DNA from: Mucilaginibacter arboris
GTDB taxonomy: Bacteria; Bacteroidota; Bacteroidia; Sphingobacteriales; Sphingobacteriaceae
Length of the DNA stretch: 64,000 bases
Direction: 5' to 3'
Assembly (NCBI RefSeq): GCF_009754915.1
Contig: NZ_WPIK01000008.1
Location: 62,001-126,000, forward strand
Position 1 is the stretch's first letter. Each line of letters begins with the position of its first letter. Both the position numbers and the translations under genes were made by a program. Shown in pieces: positions 1-8,787 of this stretch. Under the pieces are notes generated by a model that was given only the letters and a program-made list of their open reading frames with translations, ran no database searches and was not told the DNA's origin.

Positions 1-190
1 CTGTCGATACAATTGACGGCTTCATCGACACAAGGATAAAAATAACGCCTTATATTTACAATCTTGCCCAGTTATCATTAAAATATCTTTCCCTACTACT
101 GTTTTGTATATGTTTGATTTTCTGAAAAGTTTGTTTACCATTTCGGAAGCTGCTGATCGTAATGCTTTAAGAAACCAGGCTGCAAATAGT

Positions 191-3019
191 ATGAGAAGCT
201 TATGCGGCATAAACAGATATTGTTGTAGTGCTTTTTTTACCGTCTTATTTTTAGTATTAACAGGCAGCAAAGGTTTTGCACAATTATGTACCGGAAGTTT
301 AGGCGACCCGGTAATTAGCATCAACTTTGGCTCTGGTACGGCAACTCATGCCGGCGCATTGCCTTCTGGCGAAACGAGTTATACTTACAGTTCGGCTGAT
401 TTCCCGACAGATGGTTCTTATACGATAGAAAACACAACTGCCGGAGCAGGGAATGTCTGGTGGTCAACCACAGATCATACCGGCAATATAGGCGGTTATA
501 TGATGGTGGTAAACGCAAGTGTATCCAAAACCGATTACTTTTATAAAAGCCCAGTTGGTGGTTTATGCCCCGGTACAACTTATGAATTTGCTGCATGGGT
601 TGTAAATTTATTACGCTCACGGGATATTAGTCCGCCTGATATTACTTTTACCATATCAACTACCAGTGGAACGGTTTTAGGAACTTACGATACCGGAACT
701 ATTCCGTTAACATCAAGCGGCGCAACCTGGAAGCAGTACGGACTTTATTTTACTACTCCGGCGAACGTTTCTGATGTAGTTATCCAAATGACCAATAACA
801 GTGCGGGCGGCGCACCGGCCAATGATCTGGCTTTGGATGATATTACCTTTCGCCCTTGCGGCCCAACCATGGTTGCAAGTTTTAACTCATCCAGTGCGGT
901 AACTACGCAAACCACTTGTGCAGGTTCAAACCAAACTTTTACTTTAAGTTCGGCAGTTTCTACCGGTTATACCAATCCTGCTTATCAATGGCAGGTAAAT
1001 TCGGGAAACGGCTGGACGAATATTACCGGTGCCACAGCAACAACTTATACGGTCACTTCGCCAACAACTGCCGGAACATATCAATACCGTTTGGTAAGTG
1101 CAGAAGCTGCAAATATTGGCTCTACTTCTTGCCAGGTGGCCTCAAACCTGCTTACTTTAACGGTAACTGCTGTCCCGGTGGCTGCTTTTACCGTTGCTGC
1201 CAATACTTGTTTGGGCGATGCTACTGTTTTTACAGATAATTCTATCTCAAACGGGCTAACCATAACTTCCTGGCTTTGGGATTTTGGCGACGGACAAACT
1301 TCAACCCAACAAAACCCAACGCACGCTTATACCAGTGCCGGAAATTTTACAGTAATCTTAACCGTTAGCGCTGGTAGCAGTAGTTGTACGGCAACGCCTG
1401 TTACAAAAACCATTCATATCGGTGCAAAACCAGTTGCAAGTTTTACGGCTTCCACACCAAATTGCGCCGGGCAAGCAGTTACTTTTTCCGATCAATCCAC
1501 CACTTCGGAAGGAACCATTACGCAATGGGTTTGGAATTTTGGCGATCAATCAGCCAGTCAGACGTTAACTACCAATGCTTCTTTTACCCATACTTTTTTG
1601 GCAGCAGGAACTTATACGGTTACTTTGCAGGTTACAACTAATGCAGGCTGCGTAAATACTTCAACCCAAACTATCGTAATCCATCCTTTACCTGTTGCTG
1701 ATTTTTCTTTGCCTGATGTTTGTTTATCAGATGCTTATGCAAAATTTACCGATAAAAGCAGCATTGCAGATAATACCCAGTCCGGCTTTATTTATTTATG
1801 GAACTTTGGCGATCAAAATGCTACTGCCGCAAATCCCAATACTTCTACCGTTCAAAATCCTCAGCATAAATACACTCAAACCGGTAATTACATCGTTACT
1901 TTAACGGTAACTTCTGCAAGTGGCTGTGTTTCGGCGGTCAAATCTCAAACTTTTACGGTTAACGGCGCTATTCCGGTTGCTTCTTTTACAGCCGAAAATA
2001 ACGGAAGTTTATGCAGCAGCGACAGCGTGGTTTTTGATAATACCTCTACCATTGATTTTGGAAACATTACCAAAGTTGTTTTTTACTACGATTATACCAA
2101 TGCCCCAAATGACAGTACTGTTTTTTACAGAAGCTTGAACCAAATACCCTCCAACAACAAGTTTTCTCATTTCTACGGATTGTTCAATTCGCCAGCTTCC
2201 AAATCTTATGATGTAAAAATGATTGTTTACTCCGGTGCAACTTGCTTTAGTTCTGTTGATCGTACCATCACTATTAATGCAAACCCGATAGTTACTTTAT
2301 CAACTATAGCAAGTATTTGTCAGGAAGCTTCTGCCGTACAAATCACCCAAAACTTAAACGGATTTACCGGGACAGGAACATTTACCGGAACAGGTGTTTC
2401 TTCCACCGGTTTATTTAATCCGGCAACAGCAGGCGTTGGTACGTTTACCATTAGTTATTTGTTTACGGCCACCAGCGGATGCACGTATTCGTCTTCTCAG
2501 CAAGTTGCGGTTTATAGAACGCCAGCGGTTACACTTCCTGCTAATGTTTATGTTTTGGAAGGAGGGCAGTCCGCGGTAAAAGTAACCGTAACCGGCGATA
2601 GCCTAACTTATAAATGGACGCCTTCAACCGGTTTAAGCGCTGATAATATTATAAACCCGGTTATCAGTCCAACTGCCGACACACAATATACCCTGACTGT
2701 AACTTCTGCACAAGGCTGTTCTGCAAGTGCACAGGTTGAAGTACATGTTTTAAAAGCGCCGGTTGTGCCCAATGCTTTTACGCCAAACAACGACGGAATA
2801 AACGATACCTGGAACATTAAATATTTAGACAGTTACCCGAATTGTACCGTAGAAATTTATAACAGGTATGGCGTAAAGTTATTTTACTCTGTTGGTTATC
2901 CGGTCCCCTGGGACGGAACATTTAACGGGGCACCATTGCCGGTTGGCGTTTACTATTATATCATCAACCCAAAAAGTGGCAGAAGTGCTGTTTCGGGAAG
3001 TTTAACGATTATCAGATAG
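191..3019 (+). CDS. Secreted multi-PKD surface protein with type B gliding-motility (T9SS) C-terminal domain
   Basis: A cell-surface protein expected to leave by Sec and then the type IX secretion system. The N-terminus has a hydrophobic run (FFTVLFLVLTG) ending in GFAQ, a signal peptide. A beta-rich domain follows (about residues 35-225, ending LALDDITF), then an Ig-like stretch and three PKD repeats with WDFGDG or WNFGDQ cores (about residues 330-590). The last 85 or so residues begin VPNAFTPNNDGINDTWN, the gliding-motility-associated type B sorting domain. An upstream in-frame ATG at 104 exists, but it overlaps TATGTTTG (109-116), a match to the Bacteroidota -7 promoter box, so I prefer 191. 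The C-terminal 600 residues closely match the protein at 54972. Unlike that paralogue, no PorP/SprF gene follows. Ligand unknown. Confidence 0.88.
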   Translation: MRSLCGINRYCCSAFFTVLFLVLTGSKGFAQLCTGSLGDPVISINFGSGTATHAGALPSGETSYTYSSADFPTDGSYTIENTTAGAGNVWWSTTDHTGNIGGYMMVVNASVSKTDYFYKSPVGGLCPGTTYEFAAWVVNLLRSRDISPPDITFTISTTSGTVLGTYDTGTIPLTSSGATWKQYGLYFTTPANVSDVVIQMTNNSAGGAPANDLALDDITFRPCGPTMVASFNSSSAVTTQTTCAGSNQTFTLSSAVSTGYTNPAYQWQVNSGNGWTNITGATATTYTVTSPTTAGTYQYRLVSAEAANIGSTSCQVASNLLTLTVTAVPVAAFTVAANTCLGDATVFTDNSISNGLTITSWLWDFGDGQTSTQQNPTHAYTSAGNFTVILTVSAGSSSCTATPVTKTIHIGAKPVASFTASTPNCAGQAVTFSDQSTTSEGTITQWVWNFGDQSASQTLTTNASFTHTFLAAGTYTVTLQVTTNAGCVNTSTQTIVIHPLPVADFSLPDVCLSDAYAKFTDKSSIADNTQSGFIYLWNFGDQNATAANPNTSTVQNPQHKYTQTGNYIVTLTVTSASGCVSAVKSQTFTVNGAIPVASFTAENNGSLCSSDSVVFDNTSTIDFGNITKVVFYYDYTNAPNDSTVFYRSLNQIPSNNKFSHFYGLFNSPASKSYDVKMIVYSGATCFSSVDRTITINANPIVTLSTIASICQEASAVQITQNLNGFTGTGTFTGTGVSSTGLFNPATAGVGTFTISYLFTATSGCTYSSSQQVAVYRTPAVTLPANVYVLEGGQSAVKVTVTGDSLTYKWTPSTGLSADNIINPVISPTADTQYTLTVTSAQGCSASAQVEVHVLKAPVVPNAFTPNNDGINDTWNIKYLDSYPNCTVEIYNRYGVKLFYSVGYPVPWDGTFNGAPLPVGVYYYIINPKSGRSAVSGSLTIIR

Positions 3020-3093
3020 AAACATTGAGATTGACCCGGATCAGGAACGTTGTTTTTACACTGTTAAATTTATGTTAAATGTTTAAACTTCTA

Positions 3094-3124
3094 TTGCCTT
3101 AGTGTATTTTTCACACTACATTTG
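3094..3124 (+). promoter_or_regulatory. Bacteroidota-type promoter, TTG-N20-TACATTTG
   Basis: TTG at 3094-3096 and TACATTTG at 3117-3124 are 20 bases apart and match the -33 and -7 elements (TAnnTTTG) known for the phylum's primary sigma factor. Transcription would start near 3130, just ahead of a terminator hairpin. Confidence 0.6.
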
Positions 3125-3129
3125 TGCTC

Positions 3130-3195
3130 TTCATATTTAGGTTTATAATTGGTTAAAAGGATCTCATTCTCCCCGTTTGAGGTCCTTTTTGTTTT
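3130..3195 (+). ncRNA. Candidate short RNA (about 65 nt) with its own promoter and terminator
   Basis: A consensus promoter ends at 3124 and a hairpin terminator lies at 3155-3189, so a transcript of about 65 nt is predicted. It has no convincing reading frame. The terminator loop is C-rich (TTCTCCCCGTT). It could be a free small RNA or an attenuated leader of the pirin gene 170 bases downstream. I cannot match it to a named RNA family. Confidence 0.4.
3155..3195 (+). terminator. Intrinsic terminator hairpin
   Basis: AAAAGGATCTCA (3155-3166) pairs with TGAGGTCCTTTT (3178-3189) over 12 pairs with one G-T wobble, followed by TGTTTT. It lies 135 bases after the stop of the upstream PKD gene, so it may serve that gene or the short candidate RNA. 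Confidence 0.7.
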
Positions 3196-3364
3196 ACGCT
3201 TTTTTAAAGTCATAACCAGCAACAGGACCGTTTTAAAAAATAATTATTGTTTAAACAATTACCGCCGATGCTTCTTTTATCAACATAAAATTTACGGCTT
3301 AAAAATTTGTTTTCCTTGCTGTCCAATTCTATCAACACAAGCAATCAAATTAATTATTAAAGTG

Positions 3365-4219
3365 ATGAGAACGATCAAAAAACTTCATAAAGCAGAATAC
3401 GAACCTATTGCAGATTTAATTACTTATCGCGTTTTACCTACGCGTTCTATAGATTACCTCGACCCTTTTTTGTTTTTAAACCATCACGGCCCGCAGGTTT
3501 ATCCGCCTTTTAACAGCGGTTTGCCTTTTGGCCCGCACCCGCACAGGGGCATGGAAACAGTAACTTTTATTTTAGAAGGCGATATCGCACACAAAGACAG
3601 CGGCGGGCACGAAAGTGTAATGACGGAAGGAGGCGTGCAATGGATGACAGCCGGCCGCGGTTTGATCCATGCTGAAGTTTCTTCGGAAGCATTTAAGAAG
3701 AGCGGCGGCCCGTTGGAGATTTTACAGTTGTGGATCAACCTTCCGGCAAGATCAAAAATGACCACGCCTTTTTATAAAGGTTTGCAAAAAGAAGACATTC
3801 CCAGTTTAACTTTAGATGAAGGCAAAGTTGTTGTAAATTTAATTTCCGGTGATTGGGAAGGACATAAAGCAGCTTTTGAATCTGGAATTGGCGTTCAACT
3901 CAATACCATTTTTTTTAAACCCGGAGGAAAACTTTCTATCCCTGTTCCGGCTGATCATCATATTTTCTTTTATGTGATTAAAGGAAAACTGACTGTAAAT
4001 GACACGGAAGTAGAAAAATTATATCTGGCAGAATTTAACAATGATGGCGACAGGATCAATATTTCTGCCGATGAAGACAGTATCCTGCTTTTCGGTCAGG
4101 CAAAACCATTGAACGAACCTGTAGTTTCTCAAGGGCCGTTTGTAATGAATACCGAAAAAGAAATTGAGGAAGCTTACTTGGATTACAGGCGCGGAAAGTT
4201 TGGAAACGGAAATTTTTAA
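3365..4219 (+). CDS. Pirin family protein
   Basis: A 284-residue bicupin of the pirin family; characterised bacterial members such as E. coli YhhW act as quercetin 2,3-dioxygenases, but the physiological role is usually unknown. The N-terminal cupin keeps the metal ligands His58, His60 (GPHPHRGMET), His102 and Glu104 (GLIHAE). The C-terminal cupin runs from about residue 165 to 275. The frame is open upstream to 3149, but family homology begins at MRTIKKL, so ATG 3365 is chosen. It is probably a single-gene unit; a 12-mer copy begins 19 bases after its stop. Cytoplasmic, no signal peptide. Confidence 0.9.
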   Translation: MRTIKKLHKAEYEPIADLITYRVLPTRSIDYLDPFLFLNHHGPQVYPPFNSGLPFGPHPHRGMETVTFILEGDIAHKDSGGHESVMTEGGVQWMTAGRGLIHAEVSSEAFKKSGGPLEILQLWINLPARSKMTTPFYKGLQKEDIPSLTLDEGKVVVNLISGDWEGHKAAFESGIGVQLNTIFFKPGGKLSIPVPADHHIFFYVIKGKLTVNDTEVEKLYLAEFNNDGDRINISADEDSILLFGQAKPLNEPVVSQGPFVMNTEKEIEEAYLDYRRGKFGNGNF

Positions 4220-4745
4220 GCTGAGAAAAAACACCGGTAAAAGAAGCATCAGGAAAAATGTTACTTAGAAGTTGTTTAAACTTTTTAAAGCCTTTCTTTT
4301 TGGGCCGATGCTTCTTTTATCACCTGAAAATGTTAGTCACTAATAGACCTATAAGGTTTTGAAAACCTTATAGGTCTATTAGTGATGTACCGGGTAAAAA
4401 TTGGTGTTTACATTTAATCGATCTAAAAACAATGGTTAACATTTTCAGGTGGTAAAAGAAGCATCAGGAAAAAAATCTTACGCAGAAGTTGTTTAAACTT
4501 TTTAAGGCCTTTCTTTTTGGGCGATGCTTCTTTTATCACCTGAAAATGTTAGTGTCGGGTTGTTGACGGATTTGAAAAATGCCAAACAAATGCCAACGCC
4601 AATTTTTACCCGGTAAAAGAAGCATGGGCACCATTAAACTTCAACTAAAATTTTAAACAATTTCTATATAAATGTTACACAAGTAAAAATTAATTCTTAA
4701 AAACATTATGCTTGAGGTAAAAGTTATTTATAAAATTGATAATCA
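4220..4745. repeat. Repeat-rich intergenic region with five 12-mer copies and a long palindrome
   Basis: No gene is visible in 526 bases. Exact copies of the 12-mer (TAAAAGAAGCAT or its reverse) lie at 4238, 4308, 4453, 4524 and 4614. Two near-identical segments of about 70 bases (4268-4337 and 4485-4553) each run GAAGTTGTTTAAAC, a T-rich tract, TTTCTTTTTGGGC, the 12-mer, then CACCTGAAAATGTTAG. They flank the palindrome at 4337-4385. The same composite unit recurs near 22.4 and 23.9 kb, so this is a dispersed repeat family rather than a local tandem repeat. Confidence 0.85.
4337..4385. repeat. Perfect 49-nt palindrome (hairpin), copy 1
   Basis: The arm at 4338-4360 (core GACCTATAAGGTTTT) is the exact reverse complement of 4362-4384 around a single G; one more pair closes the stem. 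A second copy at 23731-23783 differs at paired positions on both arms, so pairing is preserved. It could be a bidirectional terminator or a repeat tip. Similar palindromes occur in other Bacteroidota from memory; I could not check. Confidence 0.85.
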
Positions 4746-5390
4746 GTGAAAAAGGACGAAGAAGATAATGCCCGGGATAAGCTAAATGCTGATCTGTCGC
4801 CGGGCGGGGCAAGCAGGCGGAGCTTTATATCAAAAATTGCAGTTGCAGGAGCGGGCTTATCTTTAGCTCCGCTGATTACTGCCGCAGCAGAAAAAGAAGC
4901 AGAAAACGCAGCGATTGCACCCGTTGAAGTAAACAGCGTAACCTTAATGGTAAACGGACAAAAGCGTACTTTAAATTTAGATACCCGGGTAACGCTTTTA
5001 GATGCTTTACGCGAAAAACTGATGCTGACCGGTACCAAAAAAGGCTGCGACCATGGCCAGTGCGGCGCTTGTACCGTTTTAATGAACGGCACACGGATCA
5101 ATTCTTGTTTGATGCTTGCCGGAATGTGCCACGATGCAGAAATTACTACTGTTGAAGGTTTGGCCAACGGCGAAAAACTACATCCCATGCAGGAAGCTTT
5201 TATCAAGCACGATGCTTTTCAATGCGGCTATTGTACACCAGGCCAGATATGTTCTGCAGTTGGTTTGGTAAAAGAAGGGCACGCCAAAACTGATGCAGAA
5301 ATCCGGGAAGCCATGAGTGGAAATATTTGCCGTTGCGGTGCTTATCAGAACATTTTAAGTGCTATAAAAGAAGTACAACAAATCGCTTAA
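4746..5390 (+). CDS. paoA: Aldehyde oxidoreductase 2Fe-2S subunit, Tat-exported (PaoA-like)
   Basis: Iron-sulfur subunit of a periplasmic molybdenum aldehyde oxidoreductase; it passes electrons from the molybdenum site towards FAD. The start is GTG at 4746. A Tat signal shows twin arginines Arg24-Arg25 in SRRSFISK, then a hydrophobic segment ending near Ala48. The plant-type 2Fe-2S cluster uses Cys101, Cys106, Cys109 and Cys121; the second cluster uses Cys160, Cys163, Cys195 and Cys197 (CRCG). Length 214 fits E. coli PaoA (YagT). It is first in a tight cluster with the FAD and Mo subunits, 18 bases before the next gene. True substrate not predictable; isoquinoline 1-oxidoreductase-like enzymes are related. 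Confidence 0.88.
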   Translation: MKKDEEDNARDKLNADLSPGGASRRSFISKIAVAGAGLSLAPLITAAAEKEAENAAIAPVEVNSVTLMVNGQKRTLNLDTRVTLLDALREKLMLTGTKKGCDHGQCGACTVLMNGTRINSCLMLAGMCHDAEITTVEGLANGEKLHPMQEAFIKHDAFQCGYCTPGQICSAVGLVKEGHAKTDAEIREAMSGNICRCGAYQNILSAIKEVQQIA

Positions 5391-5408
5391 ATCCGACTAA
5401 AATCAATT

Positions 5409-6392
5409 ATGGAACCATTTAAATTAGTTCGGGCACAAAATAATGCTGCTGCTATTGCTGCGGCTACCTCGAAAGAAACAAAATTTATTGCCGGCGGTAC
5501 CAACATAATCGATTTGATGAAGTTGTATATCGAAACGCCGAAGCAACTTGTTGACATCACTTCTTTAAATTTAAAGCAAGTTGAAACCCAGCAAGACGGA
5601 AGTGTAAAAATAGGCGCATTGGTAAAAAACAGTGATCTGGCTTATCATCCAATCATCACTAAAAACTATCCGTTTTTATCGGAAGCGTTGCTTTCCGGCG
5701 CATCTGCACAGTTACGTAATATGGCTTCTGTTGGCGGCAACTTATTACAACGCCCTCGCTGTTATTACTTTTACGATACAGCATTTCCCTGCAACAAAAG
5801 AGAACCAGGTTCGGGCTGTTCTGCCTTAACCGGTTTTAACCGTAACCACGCTGTTTTAGGTACTACCGAAAATTGTATAGCTACACATCCTTCTGATATG
5901 TGTGTGCCGATGGCTGCTTTAGGCGCAACCATCCAGGTGGAAGGGGCAAAAGGAACGCGGAACATTCCTTTTGATGAGTTTTACATCATCCCCGAAAAAA
6001 TCCCTCAGTACGAAACCATTTTAAAACCAGGCGAACTGATCACAGCAGTCATTTTACCGCATTTGCCTTTTGCTGCAAAATCTCATTATTTGAAAGTCCG
6101 CGACCGTGCTTCTTATGAATTTGCCTTAACATCTGCTGCAGTTGCGTTAGACATCTCCAACGGAAAAATTAATGCTTCGCGGATTGCTTTAGGTGGTGTA
6201 GCAACAAAACCATGGCGATCTGCAGCGGCAGAAAAAGTATTAAACGGCGCAGCAGCAAATGCACAAACCTATCGGGCAGCAGCAGAAGCAGCTATGGCAG
6301 GCGCAAAACCACATAAATATAACGCATTTAAAATTGAGCTGGCAAAACGTACGATAGTTCGTGCTTTGGAAGCAGTAGGAGGAATGGTATGA
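5409..6392 (+). CDS. paoB: Aldehyde oxidoreductase FAD subunit with extra 4Fe-4S site (PaoB-like)
   Basis: FAD-binding subunit (327 residues) of the three-part molybdenum hydroxylase. The FAD-binding domain includes AGGTNIIDLMK (near residue 29) and SVGGNLLQRPRC (108-118). Between the two FAD lobes lies a cysteine-bearing insertion with Cys118, Cys128 (PCNKR), Cys137 (GSGC) and Cys156, the arrangement that carries an additional 4Fe-4S cluster in E. coli PaoB (YagS). The C-terminal CO-dehydrogenase flavoprotein domain covers about 215-320. Its stop overlaps the next start by four bases (ATGA), so translation is probably coupled. No signal peptide; it would be carried out by the Tat-tagged small subunit. 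Confidence 0.88.
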   Translation: MEPFKLVRAQNNAAAIAAATSKETKFIAGGTNIIDLMKLYIETPKQLVDITSLNLKQVETQQDGSVKIGALVKNSDLAYHPIITKNYPFLSEALLSGASAQLRNMASVGGNLLQRPRCYYFYDTAFPCNKREPGSGCSALTGFNRNHAVLGTTENCIATHPSDMCVPMAALGATIQVEGAKGTRNIPFDEFYIIPEKIPQYETILKPGELITAVILPHLPFAAKSHYLKVRDRASYEFALTSAAVALDISNGKINASRIALGGVATKPWRSAAAEKVLNGAAANAQTYRAAAEAAMAGAKPHKYNAFKIELAKRTIVRALEAVGGMV

Positions 6393-8710
6393 GCGATACA
6401 GTAGGAAAACCGATTGACCGTGTTGACGGACGACTGAAAGTAACCGGTGGTGCTAAATATTCAGCAGAATTTGATATCAAAAATATGCTTTATGGCGTTG
6501 CTGTTACCAGTAACGTAACCAAAGGCCGGATAAAAAATATCAATACCAGTATTGCAGAAAAATCACCGGGAGTAGTTGGGGTGATGACTTACAAAAATTC
6601 TATGCAGTTGCATTCGCCTTCAAGTTCTGATCCGGGCGGAGGAAAATTTGCAGAAAAAGACCTGATGCCATTGCAAAACGACCGTATATTTTATGACGGA
6701 CAAATTATTGCAGTGGTTATGGCAGAAACCTTTGAACAAGCCGAACATGCAGCTACCTTAGTAAAAGTAGATTACCAGACCGAAGATCCAATTTTTGATC
6801 TGGAAAAAAATATTGAAAAAGCTTATAAACCGGCATCAGCATCAACAGGATCAGAAACCCAGGTAAGCCGCGGTAATGCTGATGATGCTTTAAAAACGGC
6901 CTCTTTAAAAGTTGAGCAAACTTATACCACGCCGGTTTATCATCATAACGCAATGGAGCCACATGCAACAATAGCTTTATGGCAAGGCGAAACGGTAATG
7001 TTTTATGATTCTACTCAATCTGTTGCTGGTACAAAAAGTTTGATGTCTTCAATGCTTGGCGTGCCTAAAGAAAAAGTAAGGGTTATATCCTATTTTATTG
7101 GCGGCGGGTTTGGTTCTAAAGGATTTTCCTGGCCAAACACTGTATTAACAGCGATGGCCGCAAAACTGGTAAACCGTCCGGTTAAATTAGTGCTAAGCCG
7201 TCAGCAAATGTTTACTACGGCTGGCCGTCGTTCTCAAACCATTCAAAAGGTTTCTTTAGGTGCAGATCAGAGCGGAAAGCTTTCAGCTATTAAACACGAT
7301 AACACCGTAGAATCATCTTTTGTAGATGAATTTGTAGAAACAGCCGGTGTGGCTACTTCTATGATATACAGCAGCCCTAATGTAGATGTGAGCCATAAAT
7401 TAGTACGGTTAAATAAAGTAACGCCATGCCCGATGCGTGCGCCAGGCGAAGCACCCGGAATGTATGCACTGGAAGTAGCAATGGATGAACTGGCATATCA
7501 ATCTAAAATCGATCCTGTGCAGTTGCGTTTAGTTAATTATGCTGAAGAAGAGGAACAGAAACATAAAAAGTTCTCTTCAAAATATTTAAGGGATTGCTAT
7601 CAGAAAGGTGCAGATTTAATTGGCTGGAGCAAACGTAACCAGCAGCCAGCATCCATGAAAGAAGGTAAATATTTGGTAGGCTACGGAATGGCAACTGCAA
7701 CTTATCCCGCCAACCGAAGCGCTTCTTCTGCTAAAGCAGTATTATTTGCTGATGGACATGCAGAAATTATGTGTGCAACACAGGATATTGGTACAGGAAC
7801 TTATACCATAATGACGCAAACCGCAGCAGATGCTTTGGGTTTGCCGATAGAAAAAGTGATTGTTAAATTAGGCGACAGTGAATTTCCAAAAGGTGCAAAC
7901 TCTGGCGGTTCACAGGTAACTGCGAGTGTTGGGCCGGCAATTCGTGCTGCTTCTTTAGGTGCCATCAGCAAATTGGTAACAATGGCTGTTGCTGATCCAA
8001 AATCTCCTCTGCATGGACAAAAGGAAGTGGATGTTACTTCTCAAAATGGCCGTATTTTTCTCGCTGCCAAACCAGATCAGGGCGAAAGCTATACGCAAAT
8101 CCTATCCAGAAATAACTTGCAAAAGATAGAAGCACAAGCCATTACAAAAGTTTCCACCCGCCAGCAAACAGAAGCCAATCCGGCAGCAGGAGGAACTCCT
8201 GAAAAGGAGATTGAAGATGAAAGCAAAACAAACCAGGCAGTTCAGCTGGATGAAAAATTAGACCGTAAACCTTTCTCTTTCCATTCTTTTGGTGCCCATT
8301 TTGTAAAAGTTTTGGTTGATCCGGATCTGGGAACGGTGCGTGTTGATAAAGCAGTTGCGGTAATGGACATAGGTACCGTTATGAACGAAAAGACTGCTAA
8401 AAACCAAATTATGGGCGGAATGATTTTTGGAATAGGCATGGCGTTGATGGAAGAAACTAATTATGATCCTAACCGTGGCCGCCCGGTTACAAAGGACCTG
8501 GCCAATTATCTTGTTCCGGTTAATGCCGATATGCCCGATTTCCAGGTTGAGTTTATTAATAAAGCAGATAACATAATTTCTCCAATTGGTGCAAGAGGCA
8601 TTGGCGAAATTGGAATTACCGGAATTACTGCTGCCGTTAATAACGCTATTTACCATGCAACCGGAAAACGGATCCGCGAATTACCAGTTACACCAGATAA
8701 ACTTTTATAG
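6389..8710 (+). CDS. paoC: Aldehyde oxidoreductase molybdenum-binding subunit (PaoC-like)
   Basis: Large catalytic subunit (773 residues) that binds the molybdopterin cofactor and oxidises the substrate by hydroxylation. The N-terminal a/b hammerhead domain starts at residue 1 without a signal peptide. Cofactor motifs seen are GGGFGSKG (about 238-245), Arg350 in CPMRAPGEAPG, GTGTYT, and the C-terminal GARGIGEIG with the expected catalytic Glu740. Residues about 595-620 are an acidic low-complexity insertion (ANPAAGGTPEKEIEDESK). It overlaps the FAD gene by four bases. Four bases after the stop begins a hairpin of two inverted 12-mers, which may separate the structural genes from the maturation genes. 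Confidence 0.9.
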   Translation: MSDTVGKPIDRVDGRLKVTGGAKYSAEFDIKNMLYGVAVTSNVTKGRIKNINTSIAEKSPGVVGVMTYKNSMQLHSPSSSDPGGGKFAEKDLMPLQNDRIFYDGQIIAVVMAETFEQAEHAATLVKVDYQTEDPIFDLEKNIEKAYKPASASTGSETQVSRGNADDALKTASLKVEQTYTTPVYHHNAMEPHATIALWQGETVMFYDSTQSVAGTKSLMSSMLGVPKEKVRVISYFIGGGFGSKGFSWPNTVLTAMAAKLVNRPVKLVLSRQQMFTTAGRRSQTIQKVSLGADQSGKLSAIKHDNTVESSFVDEFVETAGVATSMIYSSPNVDVSHKLVRLNKVTPCPMRAPGEAPGMYALEVAMDELAYQSKIDPVQLRLVNYAEEEEQKHKKFSSKYLRDCYQKGADLIGWSKRNQQPASMKEGKYLVGYGMATATYPANRSASSAKAVLFADGHAEIMCATQDIGTGTYTIMTQTAADALGLPIEKVIVKLGDSEFPKGANSGGSQVTASVGPAIRAASLGAISKLVTMAVADPKSPLHGQKEVDVTSQNGRIFLAAKPDQGESYTQILSRNNLQKIEAQAITKVSTRQQTEANPAAGGTPEKEIEDESKTNQAVQLDEKLDRKPFSFHSFGAHFVKVLVDPDLGTVRVDKAVAVMDIGTVMNEKTAKNQIMGGMIFGIGMALMEETNYDPNRGRPVTKDLANYLVPVNADMPDFQVEFINKADNIISPIGARGIGEIGITGITAAVNNAIYHATGKRIRELPVTPDKLL

Positions 8711-8713
8711 TCG

Positions 8714-8761
8714 TAAAAGAAGCATCCGCTAAAATAATACATTTGGCGGATGCTTCGTTTA
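8714..8761. terminator. Hairpin made of two inverted 12-mer copies
   Basis: TAAAAGAAGCATCCGC (8714-8729) pairs with GCGGATGCTTCGTTTA (8746-8761), 15 of 16 positions, with a 16-base loop. It starts four bases after the paoC stop and lies before the XdhC-like gene. It lacks a clean T-tract on the plus strand, so it may be a weak terminator or mRNA-stabilising hairpin. Confidence 0.6.
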
Positions 8762-8787
8762 TCACCTAAAAATCTTCGACTTAAATT

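Larger units (their letters stand above)
3020..3364 (+). other. Intergenic stretch between PKD gene and pirin gene
   Basis: This 345-base gap has no gene that I can support. It holds the promoter, short RNA and terminator listed separately, a perfect GTTTAAAC, and one exact copy of the dispersed 12-mer (ATGCTTCTTTTA at 3268-3279). Confidence 0.7.

Noticed and set aside
104-190. Upstream start for the first PKD protein
   Set aside because: It overlaps a -7 promoter box and adds a non-signal N-terminus; the signal peptide begins at 191.
3149-3364. Longer N-terminus for the pirin protein
   Set aside because: It crosses the terminator hairpin and lacks family homology; MRTIKKL fits pirins.
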